64,000 nucleotides of DNA from Sergeia podlipaevii. Lineage: Eukaryota; Euglenozoa; Kinetoplastea; Trypanosomatida; Trypanosomatidae. The position numbers and the translations under genes are program-made. Below are positions 36,233-46,500 of this stretch, in pieces. The DNA lies in the NCBI GenBank assembly GCA_030849805.1, contig JASANZ010002179.1:1-64000 (forward strand), given 5' to 3'. Positions within the stretch are counted from its first letter, which is position 1, and each line of letters opens with the position of its first letter. The notes below the pieces were generated by a model. That model saw nothing but the letters and a program-made list of their open reading frames with translations, ran no database searches and was not told the DNA's origin.

Positions 36233-38710
36233 TCACGCATCTAGAGACGATACCGCGCTACCCGAGAGAAGCCGCTTGTAGTCCCGTTCATCCGCCCCTT
36301 CTGTCACTTCTGTCACCTCCATCTCAAGCACCCCTTGCGTGGGCATCACACGCGTCACACGGCACTTCACTAACGCACCCACTACGACATCCCCGCGTGG
36401 GTGACACACCGTGTGAGCAAGCTGTAACTCGGGAATGTAAATGTCAGAGACGTACGCATAGTTCGATCGACTCCTCTGCTTCTGGATACTTTCCATATTG
36501 CTACTAGTAGTGCTGCCTCCTGCAGGGCCTGACAAGGCCAGTACATCGTCCGTGCTACGAGACATGAGAGCTGCAAAGGCATCTTCAGCAGGCAGAGCAC
36601 TGCGGCGGTATTCCGGTGCCGCGCGCACACATCGTGTTTCGCCGACAAGACACCAGTAGTACAGACCGCCGCCCTCAGCAGGTGCTGCCCCACCGCTCCT
36701 GCACACCGCCTTCCTCTCCTCCAAACGGTCTGCCACGTAACGTAGGATCCAAAAGCGAATGCTGCTGTCCTGCAGGAGACTTGCCTGTTCCTGGCGTCCG
36801 CTGATCATAGTGCAAAGGGTCGCCATGGAGTACTCGGGAATGTCCTGTGCCAGCATGAGCGGCGACGCCCCACTGCTAGTTCTACTAGTACTGCTACCAA
36901 CGTGACTCATGCCGCGGCCGTGCTGACGCCACAGCCACAACTTCAGCTGGTGGTGCACTAGCATGTCCGCGTATCGCCTCAGCGGACTCGTGCTGTGCGC
37001 ATAGTGCGTCGTGTCAAGCCCAGCGTGATAAAGAGGAGTGTGGTAATAAATGGCGCGCGTGACGCCGCTAAGTCTTCGGATAGTGCGCTGCATCGCCTCC
37101 GCCATGAAGAGGTGAGTCGAGTCGAGGGAGCTCGGTTGCAGGACGCCTTGCGGTTCTTCGTAGTATAGAGCGGCCTCGTGATCCCCGGAGAGGGAACGTG
37201 TTCCTCTGTGGGGTATGGGGATACCGTTGGTCTGTGCCACACGCGCACACACCTCGTTGGCAGCGATCATAAGCTCTGCTACGGTGAGGCGGGCATCCTG
37301 TGTGGAGAGCACCTGGTCCGTCACGGAAAGCACATGCGTGCCGGAGACCTTTACCAGTGGATCCGGCAGACTCACCTCCACCGCACCTCCATGAATAATG
37401 CCGTCCTCGCCGACGCCGTCCTGTGTCTTGGTGCTTTTTTCCTTTGCCTCTGCAGAGCGAGCCAGGCGCGCTGCCAGTCGCTGCTTTGCTACTTCATGAA
37501 TCCGCGCTATCCTTTTCTCATCCGTCGGTGTGAGCCACGTCGGTGGCTTGCGCATGTCTGCCTCCGCGGTGGAAGCATTATCATCTGGCGACGTGGCACA
37601 AGACGTGGGCACCAGCAGCTCCTGAACTTGATCGTAGGTAATGCGGCGCAGCTGCTCCAGCCATCCAACCTGCACCGAGTAGTTCTTCACATTGTACGTT
37701 GCTTCATCAAACTGGAAGCGAATGGTGAAGGTGCGACATGGTCGGTCATCGCGTAGCGTGGCTGCCTCTACAATCGGCTTGGGAAGCATAAAGAAGACGT
37801 CTTCTGGCAGGTACGTTGTCGTGGCGAGCGCTCGTGCGGTGAGTAGTTCCAGTTGGCTATCAAAGGGGCAGTACACCGTCGCATCCGAGACGTGAACGCA
37901 GAAGTACTCCTCGCCGGTGCTGGGGTCCACGTGAACGCTAATGGCGTCGTCCACCTCACTAGTGGTGGCAGAATCAATCGCATACGCAGGGGTCTCCTTG
38001 CTGTAACGCACCCGTATCGCATCGAACGCATCGCCGCCGTCGTGCTGCAGCTCGTCACGTAGAAAGGGCAGCATGGCGCTTTCCGCCTGTGGGGCATAGT
38101 GAAGCTGGCCGCGGTAAGCAATGCGGCGTATGTTGTCACCGGGTGTGACGTACTGAATGGCCTCCAGAAGTTTCTCCATGTTGGCTGGGTGCTCCACGTG
38201 GCGCGGGGCTCCGGGCAGGTGCGCCAGTGCCGCGTTGATTTCCTCCAGCGCTTCGTCAGAGAGCGTGCCCTCACCACATGCGTAGCGAGCCAGCAAGCGC
38301 AGAATACGATCGTTGCTGATCGCATCAAGCGGCTTTACCGGCAGTGCCCACGCCTCACTGAGAAGACGTTGTGTATCCATCAGCGCGACGTCTACATGAG
38401 AGGCGGAGGAGCTCCCAGGGCTGCTGCTGCTGCCACTCGATGATGGTGATGGTGGGGCGGCAAGAGGAGGGTCGTATCGCTGGAGTAGCGTGCCAAGAAT
38501 GAAGCGGTGGGCCCAACTACGGTCCAAGTAGCTACCTGAAAACTGCATCACACCACCAGCTCCAGCGCTGGTGCTGTTACCCCCAGCAGTGTTGGTGGCG
38601 GCGGCGGTGCCTCGATTGCTAGTCCTCTTGCTGGTTTTTGTAGAGGAGGACGTTGATGAGGATGGTGCCTTGGCCGCCACCGCTGCTAAAACTCGTGACG
38701 CTTTCCACAT
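36233..38710 (-). CDS. RNase II/RNB-family 3'-5' exoribonuclease, mitochondrial DSS1-like (825 aa)
   Basis: RNB-domain enzymes degrade RNA processively from the 3' end. In trypanosomes a mitochondrial member, DSS1, is part of the mitochondrial RNA degradation/processing complex. The catalytic motif 'AIDSATTSEVDDAISVHV' is seen near residues 236-254, retaining three of four canonical Asp residues with Glu at the fourth, as in some organellar RNB proteins. 'STSPLRRYADMLVHHQL' near 570-587 is the RNB signature close to the end of the domain. The C-terminal part (about 735-805) reads like a degenerate S1 barrel. The N-terminus (MWKASRVLAAVAAKA) fits a mitochondrial presequence and is followed by an S/T-rich linker. 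Length fits DSS1 and is shorter than the nuclear exosome subunit RRP44, and no PIN domain is seen. The exact orthology would need a tree. Confidence 0.88.
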   Translation of the reverse strand: MWKASRVLAAVAAKAPSSSTSSSTKTSKRTSNRGTAAATNTAGGNSTSAGAGGVMQFSGSYLDRSWAHRFILGTLLQRYDPPLAAPPSPSSSGSSSSPGSSSASHVDVALMDTQRLLSEAWALPVKPLDAISNDRILRLLARYACGEGTLSDEALEEINAALAHLPGAPRHVEHPANMEKLLEAIQYVTPGDNIRRIAYRGQLHYAPQAESAMLPFLRDELQHDGGDAFDAIRVRYSKETPAYAIDSATTSEVDDAISVHVDPSTGEEYFCVHVSDATVYCPFDSQLELLTARALATTTYLPEDVFFMLPKPIVEAATLRDDRPCRTFTIRFQFDEATYNVKNYSVQVGWLEQLRRITYDQVQELLVPTSCATSPDDNASTAEADMRKPPTWLTPTDEKRIARIHEVAKQRLAARLARSAEAKEKSTKTQDGVGEDGIIHGGAVEVSLPDPLVKVSGTHVLSVTDQVLSTQDARLTVAELMIAANEVCARVAQTNGIPIPHRGTRSLSGDHEAALYYEEPQGVLQPSSLDSTHLFMAEAMQRTIRRLSGVTRAIYYHTPLYHAGLDTTHYAHSTSPLRRYADMLVHHQLKLWLWRQHGRGMSHVGSSTSRTSSGASPLMLAQDIPEYSMATLCTMISGRQEQASLLQDSSIRFWILRYVADRLEERKAVCRSGGAAPAEGGGLYYWCLVGETRCVRAAPEYRRSALPAEDAFAALMSRSTDDVLALSGPAGGSTTSSNMESIQKQRSRSNYAYVSDIYIPELQLAHTVCHPRGDVVVGALVKCRVTRVMPTQGVLEMEVTEVTEGADERDYKRLLSGSAVSSLDA

Positions 38711-38878
38711 GAAAGCTGTACTTTATATGTATGTATAGAGAGAAGGAGGTGTAAGCGTGTGCACGCGTGCGCTCACAAAGAAGAAGATTTTCTTGTATTT
38801 GTTAAGAGTGTACTCCTAAGTAGATGGTCACACAGATTGAGAGAGGGAGGAGAAAAAAAGAGAACATTTAATAGGCGG

Positions 38879-38912
<34 letters not shown>

Positions 38913-39161
38913 AAGCATCAATCACATAAAAGACGGTCCCCTTTCATCTCCCCTGCACACTTGATAGACAAAAGTACAAGAACCTCGCGCGCCTTTCAAC
39001 TTTCCTTTTCATTGGGTCTTTGAAGTACGCAATCAACCGAGAAGGAGAAGATGAATAAGAAAACGAACAGAGCTTTAAACTCTTAAATGGGCTGTTACAC
39101 CATCTAATCTGCACCCCCTCTTCTTCTTCCTCCCCCTCCCCTACTCTCACACGTGTGTCTG
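38711..39161. other. Intergenic region
   Basis: It holds a TA run passing into a GA run at about 38879-38912. Otherwise it is AT-rich. No gene is seen. Confidence 0.65.
38716..38752 (-). promoter_or_regulatory. Candidate trans-splice acceptor for the DSS1-like gene
   Basis: On the minus strand a CACCTCCTTCTCTCTA tract is followed by TACATACATATAAAGTACAG, with the AG a few bases before the ATG at 38710. The 5' UTR would be very short, so another upstream site is also possible. Confidence 0.35.
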
Positions 39162-40073
39162 TTAGTGAGTATGGACGTCAGCGTCGGTTTGGTTGGCGCC
39201 AAAGCGTCGCATCTTGTGGAAGTACGTCGCCTTTTGCTTCAGTATAGCAAGCTCTCCCTCTGTGTACTGCTCCAGCTCATGAGACTGTAGCAGCCCTAAG
39301 GTCGGGTTTGCGCTCAGCTGCCTCTCCATCGCGTGCAGTCTCTCAATGTATCGCGCTGACAGCTCCCTCGCCTGCTCTGCTTGCCGGATGAACTCGGGGC
39401 TGAGTGACTCGAAAAGCCTTTCACGCTTCCGCTCCACGTGTGTGATCCAATCCCCTAGATGATAATACCGTCTCACTAGATAAGCATCGTATACAGTCTT
39501 GACGGTTGGATGCAGAGCGGCGTAGCATGCGTCCAGCTGCTCCGCTATTTTCTCCCTATCTTTGCGAATGTGGTTTAACTTGTCATGAAAGCGTGGATGG
39601 AGAGGGTCGTCGTGCAGCCCCTGGAGTTCCTCTGCCAGCGTGCCGTATAGTTCATAAACAAGGCCGAGGCACGTGTATAGTATGTTGTTTTTCGGGGTAA
39701 TGGCTGGGTTCGGGTGCTCCACGCTCGCAGCGTACTGCATATGCCGATTCAAAAAGGTCTCACTGTAGCCGTCCCACTGTTCTGTGTTGAGCCACGCCTG
39801 CTGCTCCGCCTTCGTGCGCGGGAGGCTGTCGAGCCCATCTGGCTGGACAATATGGGGGTTATGGAGGTAGCGGTGGAACTGATCGGAAGACTGCCACCTG
39901 CGCTGAATAGCAAGGCTGCGTGGCGCTGAGATAGTTGGAAGCGGTGCCGCTCCTGCTGCTATTGCTGTTTGCAGGGGTAGCAACTGCCTGTGTGATGCTA
40001 GAGTTCTGCATGATGCAGCGATGGGGGCTCCTGCCGCGGATACGCAGGCTCCTCGCGCAAGGGATGCTTCCAT
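39162..40073 (-). CDS. Unknown probable mitochondrial protein (303 aa)
   Basis: I choose the ATG at 40073 rather than an upstream in-frame ATG at 40181, because the intervening 36 codons are low-complexity and phenylalanine-rich, like spacer DNA, and include likely 5' UTR. The protein then begins MEASLARGACVSAAGAPIA and is rich in A, S, R and L without acids for about 60 residues (RSLAIQRRWQSS), a good mitochondrial presequence. The rest is charged and helical, with 'ILYTCLGLVYELYGTLAEEL' followed by long amphipathic helices (HDKLNHIRKDREKIAEQLDA; WITHVERKRERLFESLSPEF). No family is recognised and no catalytic motif is evident. It may be a subunit of a mitochondrial complex, but this is inference from presequence and helix content only. 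Confidence 0.75.
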   Translation of the reverse strand: MEASLARGACVSAAGAPIAASCRTLASHRQLLPLQTAIAAGAAPLPTISAPRSLAIQRRWQSSDQFHRYLHNPHIVQPDGLDSLPRTKAEQQAWLNTEQWDGYSETFLNRHMQYAASVEHPNPAITPKNNILYTCLGLVYELYGTLAEELQGLHDDPLHPRFHDKLNHIRKDREKIAEQLDACYAALHPTVKTVYDAYLVRRYYHLGDWITHVERKRERLFESLSPEFIRQAEQARELSARYIERLHAMERQLSANPTLGLLQSHELEQYTEGELAILKQKATYFHKMRRFGANQTDADVHTH

Positions 40074-41102
40074 TGTGATGGGATCACACGCTTTGTCGAT
40101 AACTAAAAAAAAATGGGAAGAGAAGAAGAGAAAGAATATGCAGATCGATATGCGTGTGTATTCGTGCGTGCCTAGTTGCACGTGTGTGTATGTGTGTGTG
40201 TGTATGTGTATGTGTATGATATCAACACTACTTTGCCACTACGATAGTGAATGGATTTGTGTATGGGAATTTGCAAGTTAACGTTGCTTTCTTGATGGGT
40301 GTCCCACCTTGTTTACGTAGTGAAAGAGTATGTATGTTGCCCGTATTTTTTTTTTTTTTTAATGTGCCCCTCTATTTTTAAGTGCTCTAGAATCTCTTTT
40401 TCTCTTCAGAAAGAACGAGAGAGAAAGGACCTATATGTGCTTTACACAAAACATTAAAAAAAAGCAACAACAATAGGGACGAGGATAGTGCAAGAGAAGG
40501 AGACTCATGTTAAAAAAAAGAACACGCAGAGCAGCAGTGCAGGGTGCCAGAAAACACAAAAAAAAAATTACAGTACTTATGAAGGCGAATAATGGCGGAT
40601 CCCATGCGCATGTGTATGTCGCCTCTTTCTCCCGTCCTTGCCTGCCACTTTCCCGACTTAGAATTTATGAACTGAATACTGTTTCTTTCCTGTGTTGTAT
40701 GAGGGTTCTTACACAATGAGCGGGTCTTACTTGCCTTATTTTATCTTTTGCGAAAGGGACGCTCCTTCCGTCTTTGTCTTTCCTTCTTTTTTTTTCGATT
40801 TATTTTTGCTGCGTTGCAATAAAAAAAGAAAGAAAAAACACACGGATGAGATTTCTACACTAGCTGTTCTTCTTATCCTTCCTTTGCTATTTACTACTGC
40901 TAGATGATAATAATAATAATAATAATTGGTATGAAAGCATCTTGACTTGTCCTACTGCTATAGCGACGATACACAATATAGACGCAAACAAACAAACAAA
41001 CAAACAAACGCGCAACATCAAATAACCAACTGCAGAAAAATAGAGTGCCTTACTCCTCCCCCTGCAAAGTGCATGTATGTATATATATAAAATATTTCGT
41101 TA
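40074..41102. other. 1-kb intergenic region
   Basis: It contains a GT-rich run at about 40182-40218, T- and A-runs, an (AAT)n run at about 40907-40926 and a (CAAA)n run at about 40985-41009. No gene or structured RNA is recognised. Confidence 0.65.
40985..41009. repeat. (CAAA)n microsatellite
   Basis: Six CAAA units in tandem, downstream of the MECR-like gene in its direction of transcription. A similar AAAC run occurs at about 59420-59445. Confidence 0.9.
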
Positions 41103-42455
41103 TTAAATAGCCTGCTCCGTGGCGTTGTGACGAGGCGCGTTAGGTCTCTTAAAGAACACCTCACGATGCCCCATCTCCTTGCTCTGCTTCGCGTCGTTGA
41201 ACTGCGAATGGATGTTACCGAATGGTGTGTAGTACTTCATGCTTTGCGGCGTCTCGGTGGTGCCTGCACTTTCCCATAACTGCTGCAGGAGATCTTCCCA
41301 GACCGCGCGGCCAATGGTGTAGCCAGCATGATCCGAGCGCGGGCGCCGCCACTCGCCGTACTCACCCACCATGCGCAGCACAGCCTTCCGCGATGCCAGT
41401 GGGGCGTCCCAGGTGTTCGAGAAAGCGAAGGGAGCATCACCATCCATCTTGAATCGCTGCGCGCGGAAAATGCCGTGCCCTTGAGAGATGGTCATGCTCT
41501 CTACTACGTTTTGGTGCACGCGCATGCGGGCCTCGCGGGTGTGGTGGGCGATCCAGCTAGGGAGGTAGAACCCCCTGAACTGAATCCCACGCGCAATGGC
41601 GTCCATGTTAGCGATCTGCATGGGCTGGTGGCTGGTGTTGCCATATGTCACACAGACGCCGTTGTCACCGAGAAGGTTCACCAGGCTTGACGCTCCTACA
41701 CCGCACGTGTGGTTAAGCAACAGCTTCGGTGGCGGCACATCAGCGAGGAGGCGACGCATGTAGTTGGTTCGAGCGTAGTTATACGGCACTACCGCAAAGG
41801 CCCCGCGCATCTTATAAAAGGCTGTCAGATGTGCGTGCTCGGTGCGTCCGAGCTGCATGGTCTGGAAGAGTTTTGCCCCTCTTGCCCTAAGATAGCCTTG
41901 ACAGATTTGAGAGATGGAAGAGGAGGCCCCGGTCTGCAGGACCACATCGTTGGGTTGGATACTGACAAAGTCATGGCTCAGGTGATATGCGGTGTGAAAC
42001 AGAGAAAGAGAAGCAAGAAACTCAACGTCTACGTCAGCGCGGTTAGGCACCACATCTAAGTTTTCCGCGTCCGTGACCACATGCGAGGCCCAGCTACCTA
42101 CAGTAGGGTTGTTAATCCATACGAGGTCTCCTTCTTTGAGACTAAGCGCAGAGGCACGTCCCACCTCCTCCACTACACCAACCCCCTCCACGCCTGCCAC
42201 ACGCGGCATGGTCTTCTGCGCCACAGGAAGCATCGGGGGTCCTCCATGGCCTTCGATCACATTCTTGTCGTGACGGTGTACAGGGGCCGCTAGCATTTTG
42301 ACGACTACTTGAGGTCCGGTGCGGTCAAAGGGCACACGGTAGCGCTCATACTGAAGCACTTTCGCGGGGTTGCCGTGACGGTGGTAGCGCCATCCTGTGG
42401 CTGCTACTGTGCGTATCGTGGGGAGCCCCAACGCACAAGTTGATCTACGCATCAT
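41103..42455 (-). CDS. MECR/ETR1-like medium-chain reductase, probably mitochondrial, active-site Tyr missing (450 aa)
   Basis: The family members reduce trans-2-enoyl-ACP/CoA with NADPH in mitochondrial fatty-acid synthesis. The resemblance is clear: 'RVAGVEGVGVVEEVGRASAL' then LKEGDLVWINNPTVGSWASH matches the GroES-like domain, and 'LLLNHTCGVGASSLVNLLGD', NGVCVTYG and IQFRGFYLPSW match the C-terminal half. The N-terminus (MMRRSTCALGLPTIRTVAAT) fits a presequence. Two key sites differ. The segment normally reading IQG-x-Y-G reads IEGHGGPP, so the catalytic Tyr is absent. The loop normally SNSGVGQ reads TGASSSISQ, losing the glycine of the nucleotide-binding turn. At about 450 residues it is longer than the usual 370, with a C-terminal extension of about 110 residues. 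Reductase activity is doubtful; a structural role is possible. Confidence 0.82.
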   Translation of the reverse strand: MMRRSTCALGLPTIRTVAATGWRYHRHGNPAKVLQYERYRVPFDRTGPQVVVKMLAAPVHRHDKNVIEGHGGPPMLPVAQKTMPRVAGVEGVGVVEEVGRASALSLKEGDLVWINNPTVGSWASHVVTDAENLDVVPNRADVDVEFLASLSLFHTAYHLSHDFVSIQPNDVVLQTGASSSISQICQGYLRARGAKLFQTMQLGRTEHAHLTAFYKMRGAFAVVPYNYARTNYMRRLLADVPPPKLLLNHTCGVGASSLVNLLGDNGVCVTYGNTSHQPMQIANMDAIARGIQFRGFYLPSWIAHHTREARMRVHQNVVESMTISQGHGIFRAQRFKMDGDAPFAFSNTWDAPLASRKAVLRMVGEYGEWRRPRSDHAGYTIGRAVWEDLLQQLWESAGTTETPQSMKYYTPFGNIHSQFNDAKQSKEMGHREVFFKRPNAPRHNATEQAI

Positions 42456-43527
42456 ATGTATTTATATTCCTCTTCTACCTCCCTTTTCTGTTCTTTTATT
42501 CCTTTTTTTAAAAAAAAAAAAACACACACAACAACAACCACAACAACAACTGAAGTGCACTTAGCTACTATTGCTGGAGATAAACAAAACCAAACACCAA
42601 ATCGAAAAACAACTGAAGTGAAAGAATAGATACTTCTATAAACACACGGAAAAAAGGGAGAGAGAGCGACCTTTGCGTTACCCTCTCTCTCTCTCTCGCT
42701 CTTTAAATATTATGTATCTATCTGTACTGGTTTCACACTACGTCGATATACAAGAAACAGTGTTACTATGACTACTACTATGGATATAGCAAGTAAACAC
42801 CTTTAAATGCCTATATATATTGAAAAGCAAGGAATAGAAATGCTCCATTAGAGAGAGAGAGAGGAATAAATGAAGTTGAGTATACGCATAATGGAAAATT
42901 TGAAAAAAAAAAAAAAGAAAATTATAAAAGTAAATAATTGCAAGTCATACTTTAAAAGCTTCTCCCCTCCAAAATGAGTAGCAAAAAGATGAGAAGGAGA
43001 GGTATCCATTGTATGCATGACCTCCTTATCGACTATACTATTCTTTGCTTTGTTTGTTTTAGAACAACAACAACAACAAAAAAAATAGTTTGGATATGAT
43101 ATGCATCTCTTTGCTCCTATGAACATCTGTCATAAAACGAATAGAAAACAACAACAACAACAACAACAACTATAAATTGTCAGGCGAACTACAAGTCAAT
43201 ACACATCACTATATAGACTTACAGTAGTGATAGAAGGGAGACACACAAAGCCCTTCCTCACGCATTACACCGAAAAAAAAAAATTGTATATGGGGTGATG
43301 CAACCTGTATAATACATACGAAACTCATCGATCTAAAAGATCAAAATGTACATGACTATTCCACGCCACTAGGAGGAAGAGGAGGAGAAGGGTCTCTCTC
43401 TCTCTCTCTTAACAAATCACTTTCCCCAATTCTTTCATACACACACACAAGTGCTATTATTCATCTATGCGCTCCCGAACCACAGGAGAGAAAGAGAGAG
43501 GAGAGAAACAAAATGGAGTCGTGTGCT
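42456..43527. other. 1-kb intergenic region
   Basis: It holds CAA/ACAAC repeats near 42520-42552 and 43147-43172, CT/GA runs near 42681-42700, 42850-42862 and 43394-43410, and A-runs. No gene is seen. Confidence 0.65.
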
Positions 43528-46500
43528 TCAATGGCGCGAGATGGGCGGCATCGTCGTTGCAAACCCCTTCCGGCCTTCTCCCTGTGCAGGCCGCACACCA
43601 CCAGCGGTAAGCAGCCGCACCGGTGGCGACACTGAGCTGCAGCTATTGGCATTCGTGAGAGATGGCAAGGACGAGTTGACAAGGACCCCTGACGATGACG
43701 ACGGTGGCACCGCCGGTGGCAAAGAAGCACTAGAAGTACCAGAAGTGGCGGCGACGGTAGTGCCGCCTTGTATCCTTCCCCTCTTGTTGCCACCGCCGCC
43801 GCTAGCAGAGCTGGGCTTCTTCCACAAAGACTCTGTTGCTCCAAGAAGAGCCCCGTTCTGCTGCTGAGAAGAACTTCCCGCTACCGCCGCCGCCTCACGC
43901 GCCACGCTACCGTTTCCAACCAGGGTGCCATCATCCTGCCCTGCACCGGCACTGCTGTAGCCATCAGCTGCCACACCGCCATTGCCGATTGACCCATCAT
44001 TGGCGTCAGCTGCCGCCGCCCCTAGACTCATCGCAGCTTCTTCACTGTTGTCGTTGCTTACAGCCGCCCCTGCACCAGTCACGTAGTTCTCTAGCACGGA
44101 GCCCCAGTCCTCATTGCTGATATTCTCGTTGAAGAGCGGCGTGCCTGCACTATCGCCGGCGTTTGTGCTGCCGACGTTGATATTGTTGAGGTCTCTATTG
44201 ACCTGCTGCTGCTGCTGTGGCTGTGATACCGTCACCAGGAGCTTATGAAGGGCACCGAGCTCATCGAGCCTGCCCTCCATCTTGGTGCGTCGATACTGTG
44301 CGGCCTGACGGTCCTTGTCGCGCTCCTCCGCCAGCTTCTCTGTCAGCTGTCGGTTCTGCCGTTGCAGCTCGCTGAGTGTGGTGGTGAGGTGCTCTAGCTG
44401 TCCCTGCATCATAGAGCGCTGCGTCTCGAGCTTCTCGAGGTCCTCCTTATCTGGAATGGATTCGATGATGCCGCCCTGCGCGGGGCCCCGCTGCTGCTGG
44501 TGGTGGTTGCGCACGCTCTCTGTGAAGTCTTTTTCTCTCTGCTCCTCCTCTGGTAGAGTGAGAAGGGCTCTGTGAAAGGAGAGGCCCGCGACGTACTCCA
44601 GGAAGCCCACCTCATTATGATAGGTCTCAAAGCGGAAGGCCACGCGGATGTCGGAGAGATGCGTTCGTGAGCCATCATTGCTGGCGCTGCTGGAGAGAAA
44701 GAACAGGTCGCCGAGGCGATCGCGCTTAAAGGCAGGTCCAAAGCCGGAGAGAAGCACACTGCTACGTGCAATCTCGCACATATCATTTGAGCTCAGTTTC
44801 CATACCTTGGACGCGATGGAGTACTCTTCAATGAGAGGCTCCTGCGTGTGGTGGTACATGAGGGGGCCATCGGTGCCGAGCGACACCATCAGACCACGGC
44901 GGAAGAATTTTGGAAACGGATTGTCCAGGTAGCTGAGCACCTTCGTGTTATTGCTAAGGGGACACACAGTCACGCCAATCTGCGCCAGGTAGAAGAGATA
45001 TTGCATCGGGCCATCGTCGCCGAGCTGAACGCCGTAGCTGACGCTGTTGGCGAGCAGAAAGCCGCCGATGAGGTGGTCCAGTTGCCCTGTTTCTCCACAG
45101 CTGGGCCTGAACGTAAAGCTGGTGAACTGCCGGCGACGACGAAATTCATTGAGCGAGTAAATGTTAGCCCACATGTGGTACATGTAGTAGTTGTAGGGCG
45201 GATCCTCCTCTGACACCCACTCATGCGGAGGCTTCGTCGCCATCCCAAGCGGCACATCAGGGCGGCCCTCATATTCTACACAGTCAAAACCGGTGATGTG
45301 GTTGACGAAGTGGAAAAGACGGGGCTCCTTGGTGGGGTGCAGCGAGACGTTCCAGAGAGGCTTGAAGATGTTCTCGAGATACTCGGCGAAGTTCTGGACC
45401 TTTCCTTGCTTACGCAGATAGCCGTAGATGCGGGGCACCTGCACCATCCACCGGTTATGCGAGCTGGCCATGCCATGCGTGTCGAACCAGGAGGAAAGCA
45501 GAGCCCACTCCTTGTTGCTGGCACCGTAAATGGGAAGGCGGTTCTCGGAAAAGGTAAAGTTATCGCGCTTGAGGTTGTCGAAGGTGAGCTTCGTCAGCTC
45601 AGCGAAGTAGCGGCCATTCATCTGGTTATCCGTCTTGAGCAGCAGCGTGAGGAGCTCGTCGCGGCCTTCTGGAGTGTACTGCTGGCTAGCGACCCCGCCG
45701 AGCGTGGTGTCCACCTGCACATCCAAATCGTCCACCGTCAGCGAGTCGGCAGAGATGTTCAGCTCGCTCAGCAGCTGTCGCAGTGTCTGCGGCTCACGGC
45801 CCTTCTGGTGCGAAACGATGTCGTCTGCGCAGTTGTGAGCCTTTGCCACGATGAAGTTAAGCAGCTGCCGCGCAGTCATACCGCTCTCCATGCGAACGGT
45901 GTTGTCGACCTTTGTGGATTGGTAAAAGTCTCTGTTCTGCGAGCTCTTCGTGGCAGTCGTGCCAGCCTCTCGGGTGTGATTCACAGCCACGTGAAGTTTG
46001 AATCGGTGTTCCAGCAGGTGCAGTCGGCGTGTGGCGAAGTTGCGAACGTGCAAGTTCTCGACGATGTTACGCAGCTCCTGCACATGCGCGCGAAAGTCCT
46101 CGTAGTGGTACATGTCCTGCGGCAGTCTTGGGATCTGGTGTACCTCGTGGGGCACCACAATGCCCTCCACCGTCTTGAACATCCACTCCTCTTCATGAAA
46201 GGCGCTGTTCTTATCCTTGCGAAAGGCGAGTTCAATCTGATGCAAAGGGTTCTGCATGAGCACATTCATCTCACTCCCTAGCCCGACGCCACCGCCATCG
46301 CGGTCTGTTGGCCGGCGGAGGTGACGCATGTACGCGTGACGTAGGTCGAGTGCACGGTGAAGCAATTGAGCTACGGCGGCGTGCTGCACGTCGCGGTCGT
46401 ACGGCCCGGCAATGTTAATACGTGGGAACTCTACACGTGGGTCCAATGCCATATAGGGCGCTCGCATCGCCGCTGTGGTTGACGTGACTACCGCACCCGG

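Noticed and set aside
40074..40181. 36-codon N-terminal extension of the unknown mitochondrial protein
   Set aside because: Phenylalanine-rich, encoded by A/T runs of the spacer, and followed by an ATG with an excellent presequence.
45223..46281. 352-codon plus-strand ORF
   Set aside because: Antisense shadow of the AMPD-like gene; the sense frame carries clear family motifs, and the plus strand runs against the cluster direction.
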